Part shown: positions 3,656 to 5,419 of the stretch, piece by piece | Position numbering within the stretch: the first letter of the stretch is position 1 | Layout: every line of letters starts with the position of its first letter | Source: an uncultured Flavobacteriales bacterium | GTDB taxonomy: Bacteria > Bacteroidota > Bacteroidia > Flavobacteriales > Vicingaceae | Assembly: GCA_946886085.1 (NCBI GenBank) | Contig: CAMPHX010000120.1 | Coordinates: forward strand, 1 to 5,419 | DNA length: 5,419 nucleotides | Direction: 5' to 3' | Notes under the pieces: generated by a model | Database searches by the model: none | Told to the model about the DNA's origin: nothing | Seen by the model: the letters and a program-made list of their open reading frames with translations, nothing else | Program-made: the position numbers and the translations under genes

Positions 3656-4528
3656 ATGATGAAAAACATAATTTACATATTTGGATTTGTGGTTCTGACT
3701 GCTTGTAATTCAAGTCAAAAAAATGATGTGTCTGAAATTGATCAATTAGGCAATGCTGAAACTGATAGTATAAAAATTATTAAGCCTGAGATTGACTTAA
3801 ATGGAACTTGGGGATTAACGAACTACTTTGATACAATTGTTGAGCAAAAGGAATTAGCAAAGTATAGACTGCAAGCTCCTACTTGGTTTGGTATTATTCT
3901 CCAGATAAATAATGACTCTTTAATTGCCTATGGTTCTTTAATTGAAGTAGAGAAGCAATTGAACTTAAGGTCCGACACTCTCGCTTTATTTGATTCTTAT
4001 GGAGGAAAGTGGGATTTGATAAAGAAAGAAGAATTACTCTTATTAACTCAATCTTCTAATCAAAAGAAGAAGGATACAGCTGTTTACATATATCGCAAAC
4101 GAAATGACTTAGATTTTATGACTCAAAATATGGACAAAGTTCATAAAATTAGTAGTAATATCACTAAATATTTCAACGACAAACTATTTGCGGGTAGTTA
4201 TCAAAACATTAAGGAAAATAAGGAGGTGATTTTTCAGCCAAATGGAGAAGTGATTGGTTTTGAAAAATACGATACTTACCAAGTAAGAAATTATTTTGGG
4301 ACATTACATCCACATAAGAATCTTGATGTAATCACATTTTCTAATTCGACTACAAAAGAATCCAAACAATATAATTGGAAATTTAATGAGGGACATTTGA
4401 TTTTAACTGAATTCATAAGTGAAACAATCGTATATAATGGAGAAAAAGTAGTAACAGATGATTACATTTTAGGAACTGAGGAAATTGAATTAAAAATACT
4501 AAGCACAACAAAGTCTAAACTGCATTAA
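3656..4528 (+). CDS. Predicted lipoprotein with two lipocalin-like segments, function unknown
   Basis: I do not recognise a named family. The ATG at 3656 is chosen over an in-frame TTG at 3644 and gives 290 residues; the adjacent ATG at 3659 is equally possible. The signal MMKNIIYIFGFVVLTAC has a lipobox LTAC with Cys17, so the mature protein should be lipid-anchored. CNSSQKND after the Cys gives no clear surface-export signal. A short acidic linker (about 18-45) leads to two beta-rich segments. The first (about 47-148) opens with NGTW (49-52), as in lipocalin-like domains. The second (about 178-284) has FAGSYQ, FQPNGEVIGF (193-202), LDVITF and YNWKFNEGHLILTEF (239-253). A repeated G-[TS]-[WY] segment start suggests tandem barrels, which is inference. 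It has its own promoter and no operon partner, and the AIM24-family gene converges on it. Confidence 0.8.
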   Translation: MMKNIIYIFGFVVLTACNSSQKNDVSEIDQLGNAETDSIKIIKPEIDLNGTWGLTNYFDTIVEQKELAKYRLQAPTWFGIILQINNDSLIAYGSLIEVEKQLNLRSDTLALFDSYGGKWDLIKKEELLLLTQSSNQKKKDTAVYIYRKRNDLDFMTQNMDKVHKISSNITKYFNDKLFAGSYQNIKENKEVIFQPNGEVIGFEKYDTYQVRNYFGTLHPHKNLDVITFSNSTTKESKQYNWKFNEGHLILTEFISETIVYNGEKVVTDDYILGTEEIELKILSTTKSKLH

Positions 4529-4542
4529 AACGTAGCTTATAT

Positions 4543-4566
4543 AAACTGTTGACAGAGAGTTTTTTT
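4543..4566 (+). terminator. Weak candidate terminator between convergent genes
   Basis: AAACT (4543-4547) and AGTTT (4558-4562) can pair around a 10-base loop and run into seven T residues (4560-4566), fourteen bases after the lipoprotein stop. The stem is short and A/T-rich, so it is marginal. It is the only terminator-like structure in the 53-base gap between the convergent stop codons. Confidence 0.3.
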
Positions 4567-4581
4567 AATTTACACAATGTT

Positions 4582-5382
4582 TTAAAACCTACTATCTCCA
4601 TCTAACATTCTTCCTAAACCACCTAAAATACTTCCTTCGCCTTTGCTTTTTCCGCCATAACTTGGTGCTGAAGCTAATACTCTATCGGCTAATCTGCTAA
4701 AAGGTAAGGATTGAATCCACACTTTACCCGGACCGGAAAGTTGAGCGAAAAAGAAGCCTTCGCCACCAAATAAGGTGTTTTTAATGCCACCAACAAATTT
4801 AATATCGTAATTTATGGTTTGGGTAAACCCTACAATACAACCAGTATCCACGTTAAGCACTTCACTGGGTTGTAAATCTCTTTCTATGATAGTTCCTCCT
4901 GCATGCATAAATGCTCTTCCGTCACCTTCTAATTTTTGCATGATAAAACCTTCACCACCAAAAAATCCAGTGCCTAATTTTTTCTGAAATTCAATGCCAA
5001 CAGCTACTCCTTTGGCTGCACACAAAAAAGCATCTTTCTGACAAATAATTTTACCGTTATAAGCTCTTAAATCAATAGGAACAATTTTTCCCGGATAAGG
5101 AGCAGCAAAAGTAGCATGTCTTTTATCAATCCCCTGATTGGTGTAGGTAGTCATAAATAAACTTTCGCCTGTTAATACTCTTTTTCCTGCCGAAAATAGT
5201 TTGTCCATCAGTCCTTGGTTTTTACTGCTGCCATCACCAAAAATAGTTTCCATTTTAATGTTGGAATCCATGTACATTAAACTTCCGGCTTCGGCAATAA
5301 CTGTTTCCTGAGGATCTAATTCTATTTCTACACATTGCATGTCATCGCCAAATATTTTATAATCAATTTCGTGTGCATTCAT
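4582..5382 (-). CDS. AIM24 / TIGR00266-family protein, function unknown
   Basis: A 266-residue protein from the ATG at 5382, the usual length for TIGR00266 proteins (Pfam AIM24, PF01987). Family signs are the N-terminal [19 protein letters not shown] (20-38), [12 protein letters not shown] (71-82), [11 protein letters not shown] (95-105) and a duplicated FGGEGF motif (141-146 and 205-210) followed by related strands, consistent with an internally repeated beta-sheet fold. The Gly-rich tail (about 243-266, ending [10 protein letters not shown]) is typical of the family. No signal peptide or membrane segment is seen, so it is probably cytosolic. Yeast Aim24 is a mitochondrial inner-membrane protein; bacterial function is not established. 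Only 37 bases lie upstream in the window, and no good promoter is visible there. Confidence 0.9.
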   Translation of the reverse strand: MNAHEIDYKIFGDDMQCVEIELDPQETVIAEAGSLMYMDSNIKMETIFGDGSSKNQGLMDKLFSAGKRVLTGESLFMTTYTNQGIDKRHATFAAPYPGKIVPIDLRAYNGKIICQKDAFLCAAKGVAVGIEFQKKLGTGFFGGEGFIMQKLEGDGRAFMHAGGTIIERDLQPSEVLNVDTGCIVGFTQTINYDIKFVGGIKNTLFGGEGFFFAQLSGPGKVWIQSLPFSRLADRVLASAPSYGGKSKGEGSILGGLGRMLDGDSRF

Positions 5383-5419
5383 GGTTTTAAGTTTTAAATT
5401 TAATAATTTTCTTGTGAAA

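Overview
This window looks like chromosomal DNA of a member of the Bacteroidota, most likely a flavobacterium-like organism. The signs are a low-GC, A/T-rich sequence, start sites without clear Shine-Dalgarno motifs, promoter-like TTG-N19-TAnnTTTG spacing, a short lipoprotein signal ending in LTAC, and intergenic DNA packed with the GTCAT...GAATCT and CCCCC/GGGGG hairpin repeats I associate with that phylum. Genus cannot be fixed from the sequence alone.

Layout, left to right. Positions 1-46 hold the first 15 codons of a minus-strand gene that runs off the window; they read like a signal peptide. Positions 47-521 are non-coding and rich in palindromic repeats. Positions 522-2944 carry a compact minus-strand operon in the order TPR membrane protein -> ribH (lumazine synthase) -> rlmI-like 23S rRNA cytosine methyltransferase, with gaps of 35 and 9 bases. 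Positions 2945-3655 are a second large non-coding block. It holds a candidate promoter for the operon, a GC-rich hairpin, two long hairpin repeats and a degenerate ~10-bp periodic repeat, and it ends in a good candidate promoter for the next gene. Positions 3656-4528 (plus) encode an unrecognised lipoprotein with two lipocalin-like segments. Positions 4582-5382 (minus) encode an AIM24/TIGR00266-family protein that converges on the lipoprotein gene.

Functionally the window is mostly housekeeping: riboflavin synthesis, ribosome modification and a membrane-anchored TPR scaffold. The two least understood products are the lipoprotein and the AIM24 protein. I found no tRNA, rRNA, CRISPR array, intact insertion sequence, phage gene or recognisable defence system. 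The most unusual content is the intergenic repeat landscape. Five elements begin with GTCAT. Four of them can be drawn as hairpins with GAATCT-like or GATATCT-like ends and different interiors, and the fifth is a longer inverted repeat. Two separate intergenic blocks share the same modules in rearranged orientation.
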